A program made the position numbers and the translations under genes. Under the pieces are notes generated by a model. The model saw only the letters and a program-made list of their open reading frames with translations. It did not search any database and was not told the origin of the DNA. Below, one piece after another: positions 48,524 through 55,791 of a DNA stretch of 55,791 nucleotides (position 1 is its first letter; each line of letters begins with the position of its first letter). The stretch comes from Umboniibacter marinipuniceus (GTDB lineage: Bacteria > Pseudomonadota > Gammaproteobacteria > Pseudomonadales > DSM-25080): contig NZ_REFJ01000005.1 of the NCBI RefSeq assembly GCF_003688415.1, positions 1-55,791 of the forward strand. The letters are read 5' to 3'.

Positions 48524-49093
48524 GTGTCATTGGACAACCGATTATCTCTCTCAGCGCTACCGTCGAGAGTCGATCTGCGTATTTGTGAGGTTTTTGCTGC
48601 GGTTTTCGGCGCCGACTACCAAACCGAACTTCGAGGTGGGGCAGATGAGCCAATTTATCTTCCCGTAAGCGAAGGTACCCCCGCGCGTATCGTCTATAGA
48701 TTGGACTACGAGCGCTCCGCCTTGCATGAAGTAGCGCATTGGTGCATAGCCGGCGAGCAGAGACGCCGCCAAGAAGATTACGGATACTGGTACGCGCCTG
48801 ATGGTCGCAGTTCCGAGCAGCAAGCCCAGTTTGTGGCAGTAGAGGCTAAGCCTCAAGCGGTAGAATGGTATTTGTCCCTTGCCGCTGGGCTAAACTTCGC
48901 GGTAAGTGTTGATAACCTCGACCAACCAACTGACCCAACGGCGTTGAAGGAAGCGGTGTTTGCTCAGTTTGTTCGCTACGCAGAGGCGGGCTTTCCTCCT
49001 CGAGCGCAACGATTTGCAGAGGCCTTAGCTGAATCGCTAGGGGGGCAAGTCATCGGTCTAGCAACACTTCCTTCGTATACTGAATTGAATTAG
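48524..49093 (+). CDS. epmC: Elongation factor P hydroxylase EpmC
   Basis: EpmC (YfcM) hydroxylates the beta-lysylated lysine of EF-P. Family signatures are LHEVAHWCIAGEQRRR, DYGYWYAPDGRSSEQQ and VEAKPQAVEWYLSLAAG, with His and Glu residues that fit the predicted metal site. The GTG at 48524, with CGGAG eight bases upstream, gives 189 residues, close to E. coli; an upstream TTG at 48476 is less likely. EF-P, EpmA and EpmB are not in the window. pdxB follows after 24 bases. Confidence 0.93.
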   Translation: MSLDNRLSLSALPSRVDLRICEVFAAVFGADYQTELRGGADEPIYLPVSEGTPARIVYRLDYERSALHEVAHWCIAGEQRRRQEDYGYWYAPDGRSSEQQAQFVAVEAKPQAVEWYLSLAAGLNFAVSVDNLDQPTDPTALKEAVFAQFVRYAEAGFPPRAQRFAEALAESLGGQVIGLATLPSYTELN

Positions 49094-49117
49094 TGAACCA
49101 GACATCAAGGAATTGAT

Positions 49118-50152
49118 ATGAAGTTGGTAGTTGATGAAAATATCCCCGGTGTCGACGCTTTGTTCGGTGGCTATTTCGATGAAATAGTGCGGCTGAATGG
49201 GCGAACTATGTCAGCCGAAGCGCTGGCGAATTGTGACGCCTTAGTAGTCCGCTCGGTAACGGCGGTAGATCGTAAGCTTCTGTCCGGCCACCTTCCTAAG
49301 TTCGTTGGTACCTGTACCATCGGCACGGATCATCTAGATATCCCATTTCTCACCCAAAGTGCGGTGCCTTGGTCGTCGGCACCTGGCTGCAACGCCGATA
49401 GCGTTGCCGACTATGTAATGGCGGCACTGGCGGCACTTGAACAACCATTACGCGGGCAAACTGCGGCAGTCGTTGGTTGTGGCAATGTGGGATCCAGGGT
49501 TGCGCTTCGCCTGCAAAGTTTGGGTGCCACAGTGGTAGCCGTTGATCCGAATTTGACTCACGCTGTGGTGCCGTTGACATCTCTCTCAGAGGCTTTACAA
49601 ATTGCCGATATCTGTTGTTTTCATACGCCCCTGGTTCGCGATGGACGCTACCCGAGTGTTGGCCTGTTGAATGAAGCTAATATTCAGCTGCTGAAAAAAG
49701 GTGCGGTGATCGTTAATGCTGGCCGTGGACCGGTTATACGTGATGCGGCGCTATTCGCTCGCGAAGATATACGTTGGGTGCTCGACGTTTGGGATGCTGA
49801 GCCAGCCGTGTCACAGGCGTCAATTGCTAGAGCAGAAATTGCTACTCCTCATATTGCTGGCTATGCCAACGAAGCAAAACTCAGAGGAACGTGGATGATT
49901 TTTAACGCTTGGGCAGCTTTAAATGATATCCCAACGGTAGGGTGGGAGCAGGTGGCCGGAGCCAAGTTGGCGCGGCCAACTGAATCTAAGGCTTGGCAGG
50001 ATCAGATTGCGGCGAGCTATGACATCTGGCGTGATGATGGTATTTTTCGCACAGCGCTGCGTGGCGCACCGGAAGAGAATGCGGTTACTTTCGACGGCTT
50101 GCGCAAACATTATCCTGGAAGGAACGAGTTCTCACGTTTCGACTGGGAATAA
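49118..50152 (+). CDS. pdxB: Erythronate-4-phosphate dehydrogenase
   Basis: NAD-dependent enzyme of the DXP-dependent pyridoxal phosphate pathway. The 2-hydroxyacid dehydrogenase core has VVDENIPGVDALFGG at the start, the Rossmann motif AAVVGCGNVGSRVA, the Arg/Glu/His catalytic set with NAGRGPVI and TPHIAGYANEAKLRGT. At 344 residues it is about 30 shorter than E. coli PdxB, with a reduced C-terminal dimerisation domain. Its last 68 bases overlap the small minus-strand gene. Confidence 0.93.
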   Translation: MKLVVDENIPGVDALFGGYFDEIVRLNGRTMSAEALANCDALVVRSVTAVDRKLLSGHLPKFVGTCTIGTDHLDIPFLTQSAVPWSSAPGCNADSVADYVMAALAALEQPLRGQTAAVVGCGNVGSRVALRLQSLGATVVAVDPNLTHAVVPLTSLSEALQIADICCFHTPLVRDGRYPSVGLLNEANIQLLKKGAVIVNAGRGPVIRDAALFAREDIRWVLDVWDAEPAVSQASIARAEIATPHIAGYANEAKLRGTWMIFNAWAALNDIPTVGWEQVAGAKLARPTESKAWQDQIAASYDIWRDDGIFRTALRGAPEENAVTFDGLRKHYPGRNEFSRFDWE

Positions 50153-50300
50153 CATGAAACAGCGTTAACGAATTTTGGTCGGGTACACAGCCAGGTCTTG
50201 AACGGACTTGTGATAGGGCTGAATTGATCATCACTGAGGTGATTGGAATCTCAGTGCCATCTTCCTGAACCCAAGTGCCGTGACTGAGTTGCTCTGCCAT
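50085..50300 (-). CDS. Small protein resembling the PA1571 family
   Basis: A 71-residue frame with an excellent ribosome site (AAAAGGAG seven bases before ATG 50300). The N-terminal part, GTWVQEDGTEIPITSVMI, fits the pattern DG-x-E-I/V-P-I-T-x-x-M-I that I associate with small PA1571 proteins of Pseudomonas, a family found beside the COG3199 kinase, which is here the next gene. That match is from memory. The second half looks less ordered and runs antisense over the pdxB end, so the true stop or a decayed 3' end should be considered. Confidence 0.6.
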   Translation of the reverse strand: MAEQLSHGTWVQEDGTEIPITSVMINSALSQVRSRPGCVPDQNSLTLFHVIPSRNVRTRSFQDNVCASRRK

Positions 50301-50461
50301 GTTTAACTCCTTTTGTAGAGCTAAAAGTTTAGTAGAGGGTGGCGAAGTTCAGCCAACGTGCCTCATACTTGGCCCGACGAATGGCGCAGACTGGCACGGT
50401 TTTGCCGACGAAGTCGCAACAGAAGACGAATATTTCCGATGCTAATAACTGAGAAGATGAA

Positions 50462-51616
50462 ATGCTAAAGCTAGGTTGGATTGTAAATCCCTACGCCGGT
50501 ATCGGCGGCGCCGAGGCGCTAAAAGGTAGCGACGATATGGCGGAGCGAGATCAACTGTTGCGCGCTGGAATCCAGTTGCGCGCAGCGCAGCGTGCCGAAC
50601 AGTTCCTAAGCGCCCTCAAACAAGCTGATTTAGTGTTGGAATTTGTAAGCTGGGGCGGACTGATGGGCGCAGATTATCTTGCTAAAGCAGGGTTTTCTGC
50701 CGAGGTACTTGGTGAAGCTAAACTGCCATCTAGCGCGGAAGACACCCAACAAGCGGCAACAACCATTGCCGCGAGTGGTGTAGACCTACTGATCTTCGTA
50801 GGTGGCGATGGTACTGCCCGCAATGTCTTTGATGCTATAGGCACAAGCTTGCCGGCATTGGGGCTGCCTTCGGGAGTTAAGATGCAGTCGGGCTGCTTCG
50901 CGGTGACGCCAATTGCCGCAGCGGAGGTGATCAAGGGGCTATATGTAGCGGACTTGGTTGACCTCAGGCTCCAGGAGGTCCGTGATCTGGACGAAAAGGC
51001 CTACCGAGAGGGAGTGGTCAAATCTCGGTACTATGGAGAGTTGAGCGTTCCCGAGATTGGTCAATTCGTGCAAGCAACAAAGGTAGGCGGTGTAGAGGTT
51101 GAGGAGCTGGTCTTAGATGAAATCTCAGCGGAAATCAGCGAATTATTTGACCCAGACGCCATGTGGATTATTGGCCCCGGCACCACCACGCGGGCCTTCA
51201 TGGAATATAATCACTTGGATAACACGCTATTGGGGGTTGATGTCGTTCAACGCGGTGAGCTTGTGGCGTCAGATGTTACGGCTGATGAACTCTTAGCGTT
51301 GATCGAGAGCTGGACCGAAGTGATCCATGTTCTGGTCACGGCCATTGGTGGGCAGGGGCATGTCTTTGGACGCGGCAATCAACAATTTTCACCGGCGGTA
51401 CTTCGTCGAGTGGGGAAGTCCGCGGTGACGGTAGCGATGACGAAAACAAAGTTGCTGGGGTTAGGGAATCGGCCGTTAATTATTGATAGTAATGACCCGC
51501 AATTAGACGCAGAGTGGTCTGGGCTCATTCCCGTGGTAACGGGCTATCGTGATCACGTGCTATATCCCTTTAACGATGGCTTAACGCCGTCTGACGCTGA
51601 ATCCGGTAGCCATTAA
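50462..51616 (+). CDS. ATP-NAD kinase family protein (COG3199)
   Basis: The N-terminal half has the NAD/diacylglycerol-kinase fold: LGWIVNPYAGIGG at the start and the nucleotide loop FVGGDGTARNVFDA at about residues 112-125, then LGLPSGVKMQSGCFAVTP. The C-terminal part (GPGTTTRAFMEY, AIGGQGHVFGRGNQQ) is typical of COG3199 rather than of housekeeping NAD kinase NadK. The substrate is not known. It is divergent from the PA1571-like small gene across about 160 bases, in which I could identify no firm promoter. Confidence 0.88.
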   Translation: MLKLGWIVNPYAGIGGAEALKGSDDMAERDQLLRAGIQLRAAQRAEQFLSALKQADLVLEFVSWGGLMGADYLAKAGFSAEVLGEAKLPSSAEDTQQAATTIAASGVDLLIFVGGDGTARNVFDAIGTSLPALGLPSGVKMQSGCFAVTPIAAAEVIKGLYVADLVDLRLQEVRDLDEKAYREGVVKSRYYGELSVPEIGQFVQATKVGGVEVEELVLDEISAEISELFDPDAMWIIGPGTTTRAFMEYNHLDNTLLGVDVVQRGELVASDVTADELLALIESWTEVIHVLVTAIGGQGHVFGRGNQQFSPAVLRRVGKSAVTVAMTKTKLLGLGNRPLIIDSNDPQLDAEWSGLIPVVTGYRDHVLYPFNDGLTPSDAESGSH

Positions 51617-51622
51617 TAGGTA

Positions 51623-52015
51623 TCAGCGGAATAACGCGTTCACCATGGTGGCTGGAATCAAACTAGGCTCGTCCAGCTGAGCTCGAAGTTGGTTTAACAG
51701 TGTGGTTTGTTCCGGTGTAGGGTGCATCAGTAGGCGCAAGCCTTGCTCTGTGAGGATGGTTTCGTCAAAGGCTTCTTGCTGTACCTGCTGCGAGTAGCGG
51801 ATATACCCTTCATGAGCCAGCCAGGTGATACTGCCTAGCGTTCGCAAGTATCGTTCGGACTTGATGCCAAACTCATCCTCGGGCTCGGGCCCCACAATAT
51901 CTTCAATATATAGGGTTATTGGCAGCGGGAATTGAACCATCAGGGCCAGGAGTACCCGAGCGCTATCTTGACAGAAATCTTCAAAGTTTAAATCGTTGGG
52001 TATGCTAGTAGTCAT
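51623..52015 (-). CDS. Conserved hypothetical protein coupled to alaA
   Basis: I do not recognise a named family. The 130-residue acidic protein has a FCQDSARVLLALMVQFPLP segment, then an acidic EDIVGPEPEDEFGI turn, and a C-terminal half that could form a winged-helix-like domain (ITWLAHEGYIRY and LTEQGLRLL). No membrane or signal segment is present. Its ATG lies inside the end of alaA (11-base overlap), so its expression is tied to alaA. Confidence 0.78.
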   Translation of the reverse strand: MTTSIPNDLNFEDFCQDSARVLLALMVQFPLPITLYIEDIVGPEPEDEFGIKSERYLRTLGSITWLAHEGYIRYSQQVQQEAFDETILTEQGLRLLMHPTPEQTTLLNQLRAQLDEPSLIPATMVNALFR

Positions 52016-53225
52016 GGCGTTTGTACTGTTGCAAGAACGTCTCTAGACGTTCAATGGCAACCACGAGATCCTCGATATGTGGCAAGAAAACGAAGCGAAG
52101 ATAATGTTTTTCTGGAACATTAAATGCACTCCCTTGAACTAATAGAATATGTTGTTGGAGTAGAAATTGCAGGACTAACTCCTCATCATCGGGTACCGCA
52201 TAGATATTTGTGTCGATTTTGACGAATAGATAGAGTGCCGCTTGAGCTTTTACGCAGCTGATGCCCTCAATGGCAGTGAGTAACTCATAGGCCCTGTTAC
52301 GTTGTTCATAGAGCCTTCCGCCCGGCGCCACTAGATCATCAATTGTCTGATGCCCACCCAGCGCAGTTTGGATCGCAAGTTGCGCCGGAACATTACTGCA
52401 TAACCTCATAGACGCTAGCATGTTTATGCCCTCAATCAGATCAGAGGCTTCTTCGACACAGCCGCTGGCAACCATCCATCCAGAGCGAAAGCCCGCAAGG
52501 CGATGGCTCTTCGATAGGCCATTAAATGACAGGCAAAGGAACTGCTCTGCAAACTGCGCGAAGGGGATGTGTTCGGCATCGTCATAAATAATTCGATCAT
52601 AAATCTCATCGGCGAAAACCACTAATTGATGTTGTTTCGCGAGTTCAGCTATTTGGATTAAGCACTCGCGGCTGTAGACGGCTCCCGTTGGGTTATTGGG
52701 ATTAATTAAAACAAGTGCTTTGGTGTTGGGGTTAATGAGCGATCGAATATGTTCAATGTTCGGCTCCCACCCTAGATCCTCGTTGCACTGATAATGCCTT
52801 GGTGTGGCACCAGCGAGTGTGACCGCGGCAGTCCATAATGGGTAATCGGGGGCGGGAATGAGCACTTCGTCGTTATGGTTGAGGAGGGCGCTAGTCGCTA
52901 AGCTAATTAGCTCTGAAACGCCGTTTCCGAGCCAAATATGATTGATATCAATATGGCCAAGCCCGTTCGCTTGCCAGCGCTGAAAGATAGCCTTACGGGC
53001 CGAGAATAGCCCCTTGGAGTTGGAGTAGCCCTCTCCCTTCCTTAGGTTAGCTATAACATCCACGATGATTTCGTCGGGAGCATCAAGTTGAAAGGCAGCA
53101 GGATTGCCAATATTAAGTTTTATGATTCGGTGGCCTTCGCGTTCAAGTCGCTCGGCGGCTTCCAGGACAGGACCTCGAATGTCATAGCATACATCATTAA
53201 GGCGATTGGATTTTTGATAGCGCAT
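52005..53225 (-). CDS. alaA: Alanine aminotransferase AlaA
   Basis: A PLP-dependent class I aminotransferase of 406 residues, matching AlaA (YfbQ), the main glutamate-pyruvate transaminase. Hallmarks are NDVCYDIRGPVLEAAERLE, KLNIGNPAAF, GNGVSELISL, PAPDYPLWTAAV, INPNNPTGAVYS, FADEIYDRIIYDD and the PLP lysine in NGLSKSHRLAGFRSGW. Start 53225 (MRYQKSNRL) is preferred to the open frame 14 codons upstream because it matches the family N-terminus. It is divergent from msrB. Confidence 0.95.
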   Translation of the reverse strand: MRYQKSNRLNDVCYDIRGPVLEAAERLEREGHRIIKLNIGNPAAFQLDAPDEIIVDVIANLRKGEGYSNSKGLFSARKAIFQRWQANGLGHIDINHIWLGNGVSELISLATSALLNHNDEVLIPAPDYPLWTAAVTLAGATPRHYQCNEDLGWEPNIEHIRSLINPNTKALVLINPNNPTGAVYSRECLIQIAELAKQHQLVVFADEIYDRIIYDDAEHIPFAQFAEQFLCLSFNGLSKSHRLAGFRSGWMVASGCVEEASDLIEGINMLASMRLCSNVPAQLAIQTALGGHQTIDDLVAPGGRLYEQRNRAYELLTAIEGISCVKAQAALYLFVKIDTNIYAVPDDEELVLQFLLQQHILLVQGSAFNVPEKHYLRFVFLPHIEDLVVAIERLETFLQQYKRHDY

Positions 53226-53278
53226 GGCAGCTCCGCACATTACGAATAATTGTTCCCCAATTTCCATGCTAGCGTGTT

Positions 53279-53284
53279 TATAAT
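53279..53284 (+). promoter_or_regulatory. Possible msrB -10 box
   Basis: A perfect TATAAT lies 33 bases before the msrB ATG in the alaA-msrB divergent gap. No -35 box of good match lies at the right distance, so the assignment is weak. Confidence 0.4.
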
Positions 53285-53316
53285 GAATACAAAAATAGGG
53301 GTTTGGAATAGGACTT

Positions 53317-53706
53317 ATGCCGAAGCGTAGTAAAGTGGAATTACAGAGCGAACTGAGCTCGGAGCAGTACCGAGTGACTCAGGAAAAAGGAACAGAACGG
53401 CCTTTTACTGGGCGGTATTGGGATGTTTGGCGTGACGGTGTCTATCACTGTATTTGCTGTGATGCTCCGTTATTCAGATCGGAGACGAAGTTTGATGCGG
53501 GTTGCGGCTGGCCAAGTTTCGATCAGCCTATTTCGGGCGCACTTACTGAACACTTAGACACTACCTTTAACATGGTTCGAACCGAAGTAGTATGTACCCA
53601 GTGCGACGCCCATCTCGGCCATGTTTTTCCTGACGGACCCGAGACCACTGGTTTGCGTTACTGCATTAATTCGGCGTCTTTGCGGCACGAGGGTGATGAC
53701 TCGTGA
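53317..53706 (+). CDS. msrB: Peptide-methionine (R)-S-oxide reductase
   Basis: MsrB repairs the R form of methionine sulfoxide. The structural zinc site has two CxxC pairs, Cys45/Cys48 and Cys93/Cys96, and the catalytic Cys116 lies in [12 protein letters not shown] second cysteine at 63 (DAGCGWPSF) may resolve the sulfenic acid. The 129 residues are the normal length for a stand-alone cytoplasmic enzyme. It overlaps the next gene by four bases (GTGA). Confidence 0.96.
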   Translation: MPKRSKVELQSELSSEQYRVTQEKGTERPFTGRYWDVWRDGVYHCICCDAPLFRSETKFDAGCGWPSFDQPISGALTEHLDTTFNMVRTEVVCTQCDAHLGHVFPDGPETTGLRYCINSASLRHEGDDS

Positions 53707-54383
53707 TTCCCACCTACGATGCCATTTACCATCGAGCCCTGCAGCGTTTCGCTGGCGATAGCAATGCGTTAGAGCGTAGTCTTCCTCTCGCCAAATCTGC
53801 TGAGCAGCTTATTGAGCAGTCAGATAGTTATTACTTATCACAGATGACTCGTCGGGTATTTCGAGCTGGAATGACCCACCGAGTAGTGGATGCGCGTTGG
53901 TCCAAGTTCGAGGAGGTCTTTGACGGGTTTGACCTGGTAAGCTGCGCCATGATCAGTGACGATGATATTGACCGACTGATGACCGACGCTCAACTCATTC
54001 GTCATCGCAAGAAATTGTCATCCATTCCTCGCAATGCCAAGTTACTCATGGATTGGCGCACAGAGGCGGGTAGTGTGGGTAGTTTTCTTGCGGCCTGGCC
54101 GCAACATCGGATTGTAGAGCTGTGGATTCGGATGAAGCGCTACGGCGCCCAATTGGGTGGGCGCTCGGGGGCGAGTTTCCTGCGAATGGTGGGTAAAGAT
54201 ACTTTCATGCTCTCCGATGATGTTGTCCGCGAGCTTATTCGCTATGGGATGGTTGATAAAGCGCCTAGTAGTCAGCGCGATTGGCGTTTAGTCCAACGAT
54301 ACTTTGTGGAGTGGAGTGAGCAGGGCCAGAAACCAATGTGTCAGATTAGTCGGTTGCTAAGTTTGGGTGATTTTAGTGTTTAG
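53703..54383 (+). CDS. DNA-3-methyladenine glycosylase I-like protein (COG2818 subgroup)
   Basis: A 226-residue helical protein of the HhH-GPD/Tag superfamily: [36 protein letters not shown] and [18 protein letters not shown] match Tag-like proteins. It lacks the N-terminal CGW start and the Cys/His zinc ligands of E. coli Tag, and the position of its base-pocket Glu appears to be Arg. It therefore belongs to a divergent subgroup whose substrate is uncertain. The GTG start overlaps the msrB stop; the next gene overlaps its end by 17 bases. Confidence 0.8.
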   Translation: MIPTYDAIYHRALQRFAGDSNALERSLPLAKSAEQLIEQSDSYYLSQMTRRVFRAGMTHRVVDARWSKFEEVFDGFDLVSCAMISDDDIDRLMTDAQLIRHRKKLSSIPRNAKLLMDWRTEAGSVGSFLAAWPQHRIVELWIRMKRYGAQLGGRSGASFLRMVGKDTFMLSDDVVRELIRYGMVDKAPSSQRDWRLVQRYFVEWSEQGQKPMCQISRLLSLGDFSV

Positions 54384-55056
54384 GCTTCGAGCGTGGGGCT
54401 GGGCGAAAAAGGGCTTAGCATATAGCTTCGGACTAATGATATTGGGTTTTCTCAATCAACAGCTTGAGTTGCTGCCCCATGCACTGGGATTGTGGATGTT
54501 TGCAACGGCACTTTGGGTTTTCGTTGTGGCATCAATTTTTTTTGTTCCCTACACGCTTTTCCGCTGGGCCAGAGTTGAGGAGTTTGATCGCTGGTCATAC
54601 TTAGGGATGATTGTTGCGCTTCCGGTGATGGTGGTCTGGCTCTGGATTGGGCCCGCCAATATGGGGCTTGCAGCGCTTCGAGATATCAGTACCGATGTAC
54701 TCAATCCGCCTGTGATAGATGGCTGGGATCAGCACCCTGAAGGATTATTACAGCAGCATACCTACCCGGATGTCACACCAATACTTCTGTCGGCGGAACC
54801 AGAGGTGGTGCTCGAGCGTCTCAACGCGATTTCTCTTCGCGATAGCTGGGAGCGCGTGGGGCAGCCAAGAGAGCGTGAGGCGCTTTATAGGGTGACCACC
54901 TCGGCCTTGAGCTACCATTACCTTGTGGCGGTCAGGGTGAAGGCGGTACCGGCGGGAACGCGCATAGACTTGCGGGTAGTCGCAATAGATCAAGCACGCG
55001 ATTTTGGCTATGGTGCTTCTCTAATTCGCGGGATACGCGATGAACTTAAACAGTGA
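54367..55056 (+). CDS. Membrane protein with a DUF1499 domain
   Basis: Residues 1-105 hold three likely membrane helices (about 18-33, 40-62 and 78-97). The rest is a DUF1499 domain, recognised from LRDISTDVLNPPVI and a following soluble region. Its biochemical role is unknown. The GTG at 54367 lies inside the glycosylase-like gene; a second GTG at 54376 is also possible. Overlap with both neighbours suggests the msrB-tag-like-DUF1499 genes are one transcript. Confidence 0.82.
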   Translation: MILVFRLRAWGWAKKGLAYSFGLMILGFLNQQLELLPHALGLWMFATALWVFVVASIFFVPYTLFRWARVEEFDRWSYLGMIVALPVMVVWLWIGPANMGLAALRDISTDVLNPPVIDGWDQHPEGLLQQHTYPDVTPILLSAEPEVVLERLNAISLRDSWERVGQPREREALYRVTTSALSYHYLVAVRVKAVPAGTRIDLRVVAIDQARDFGYGASLIRGIRDELKQ

Positions 55057-55079
55057 GTTAATTAACGGGGAGAGCGTCA

Positions 55080-55568
55080 GTGAGTGTCTATGATTTTGAG
55101 GTGCAAACCAATAAGGGCGAATCAGTAACGCTGGACGAATACAAAGGAAAAGTGCTGCTGGTGGTGAACACGGCAAGCAAATGTGGTTTTACTCCTCAAT
55201 ATAAAGGTTTGGAATCACTCTATAGCGAGTTTAAATCAGAGGGTTTCGAAGTCCTTGGCTTCCCCTGCAATCAATTTGGTAAGCAGGAGCCGGGTGATGA
55301 TCAAGAAATTGCATCGTTTTGCGACCTAAACTTCGGTGTGTCATTCCCACTCTTTAAGAAAATTGATGTGAACGGTGATGCACAGTCGCCACTGTTCAGT
55401 TACCTGAAGACAAAGGCGCCAGGTATCGCTGGCACAACTGGTGTTAAGTGGAATTTCACTAAGTTTTTGGTGGGGCGAGACGGACAGGTTCTTCGTCGCT
55501 ACGCACCGAAGACTAAGCCCGAAGCCATTGCTGCGGACATTAAAGTTGAGCTGGCCAAGCAGGCTTAA
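55080..55568 (+). CDS. Glutathione peroxidase family protein
   Basis: A 162-residue thiol peroxidase of the GPx family (BtuE-like). The peroxidatic Cys35 is in VNTASKCGFTPQYKGLE, the Gln in FPCNQFGKQEPG and the Trp in VKWNFTKFLV, completing the usual catalytic set. A further cysteine in SFCDLNFGV could act as resolving residue with thioredoxin. The start is GTG with GGGGAG upstream. With msrB and the exported peroxiredoxin it gives the window three oxidative-damage genes. Confidence 0.94.
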   Translation: MSVYDFEVQTNKGESVTLDEYKGKVLLVVNTASKCGFTPQYKGLESLYSEFKSEGFEVLGFPCNQFGKQEPGDDQEIASFCDLNFGVSFPLFKKIDVNGDAQSPLFSYLKTKAPGIAGTTGVKWNFTKFLVGRDGQVLRRYAPKTKPEAIAADIKVELAKQA

Positions 55569-55623
55569 TTGAAGGCTACGTGGTTTTCCTTAAACTAAGT
55601 TACTGAAATTTATAAAAAAAACG

Positions 55624-55652
55624 TTGACAGAAGGCGGCGTGGATTTTAATAT
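55624..55652 (+). promoter_or_regulatory. Strong promoter for the tRNA cluster
   Basis: TTGACA (55624-55629), a 17-base spacer and TAATAT (55647-55652) form a near-consensus sigma-70 promoter. The GC-rich discriminator (TCGCGCCGC) is typical of stringently controlled stable-RNA promoters. It starts about 40 bases before tRNA-Glu. Confidence 0.9.
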
Positions 55653-55695
55653 TCGCGCCGCTTTGGTGAGGAATGACTTGCCAAGCTTGTACTGG

Positions 55696-55771
55696 GTCCC
55701 CATCGTCTAGAGGCCTAGGACACCGCCCTTTCACGGCGGTAACAGGGGTTCGACTCCCCTTGGGGACGCCA
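55696..55771 (+). tRNA. tRNA-Glu (anticodon TTC)
   Basis: A 76-base cloverleaf: acceptor arms GTCCCCA (55696-55702) and TGGGGAC (55761-55767), an anticodon arm CCGCC-CTTTCAC-GGCGG with anticodon TTC, the TTCGACT T-loop and encoded GCCA end. This tRNA is also the substrate of the truD product in the window. Confidence 0.97.
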
Positions 55772-55775
55772 TATT

Positions 55776-55791
55776 GCGGGAATAGCTCAGT
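55776..55791 (+). tRNA. tRNA-Gly, first 16 bases (cut by window end)
   Basis: GCGGGAATAGCTCAGT, four bases after tRNA-Glu, matches the acceptor 5' arm and D-arm start of a bacterial tRNA-Gly, probably anticodon GCC. The rest lies outside the window, so the identity is likely but not proven. Confidence 0.75.

Overview
This window is a chromosomal stretch of a Gammaproteobacterium, probably a marine or environmental member of the Pseudomonadales, Oceanospirillales or Cellvibrionales type. Three things point there: the gene order (rpsB-tsf-pyrH-frr-uppS-cdsA-dxr-rseP-bamA-skp-lpxD-fabZ-lpxA-lpxB-rnhB-dnaE-accA-tilS, pyrG-kdsA-eno-ftsB-ispD-ispF-truD-pcm-nlpD-rpoS, fdxA-mutS, pncC-recA-recX); a 7-Fe ferredoxin with the Azotobacter FdI cysteine pattern next to rpoS; and proteins such as EpmC, AlaA, PdxB and GcvR. 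I saw no phage, transposase, CRISPR or toxin-antitoxin genes. Genes are densely packed, many overlap by 1-20 bases, and about a quarter use TTG or GTG starts.

Layout. 1-1047: the 3' end of a 5S rRNA gene with its terminator, then a non-coding region of about 900 bases built from repeated 5S-tail-like segments, two more terminators, a 135-bp tandem repeat and many short hairpins with 3-nt loops; this is the most unusual part. 1048-3352: a nucleotidyltransferase-HAD phosphatase fusion and a small glycosyltransferase. 3446-9400 (minus): exported peroxiredoxin, then nth, dapC, glnD and map. 9491-35599 (plus): translation genes (rpsB, tsf, frr), UMP kinase, isoprenoid and phospholipid synthesis (uppS, cdsA, dxr), envelope stress and outer-membrane assembly (rseP, bamA, skp), lipid A (lpxD, fabZ, lpxA, lpxB), rnhB, dnaE, accA, tilS, pyrG, kdsA, eno, ftsB, ispD and ispF. 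35603-40138: truD, pcm, a DUF368 lipid-carrier flippase, nlpD and rpoS; surE, usual between truD and pcm, is absent. 40388-43408 (minus): fdxA and mutS. 43486-45495: pncC, SOS-controlled recA and recX. 45542-55568: a mixed region of small genes, several uncharacterised (gcvR, UPF0045, an exported methyltransferase-like protein, YheU, tusA, an unknown two-repeat protein, epmC, pdxB, a small PA1571-like protein, a COG3199 kinase, an unknown protein coupled to alaA, msrB, a Tag-like glycosylase, a DUF1499 membrane protein, glutathione peroxidase). 55624-55791: a strong promoter, tRNA-Glu(TTC) and the first bases of a tRNA-Gly.

How they fit together. The central block supplies envelope growth: uppS/dxr/ispD/ispF make undecaprenyl carrier, cdsA and accA feed phospholipid, lpx genes and kdsA feed LPS, BamA/Skp assemble outer-membrane proteins, and DUF368 and NlpD act in carrier recycling and cell separation. 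glnD and map, and the recA and mutS groups, cover nitrogen signalling, protein maturation and genome maintenance. The best candidates for something undescribed are the hairpin array after the 5S gene, the 17-bp iterons at 47713-47763, the cytidylyltransferase-like/HAD fusion and the small uncharacterised genes of the right-hand third.
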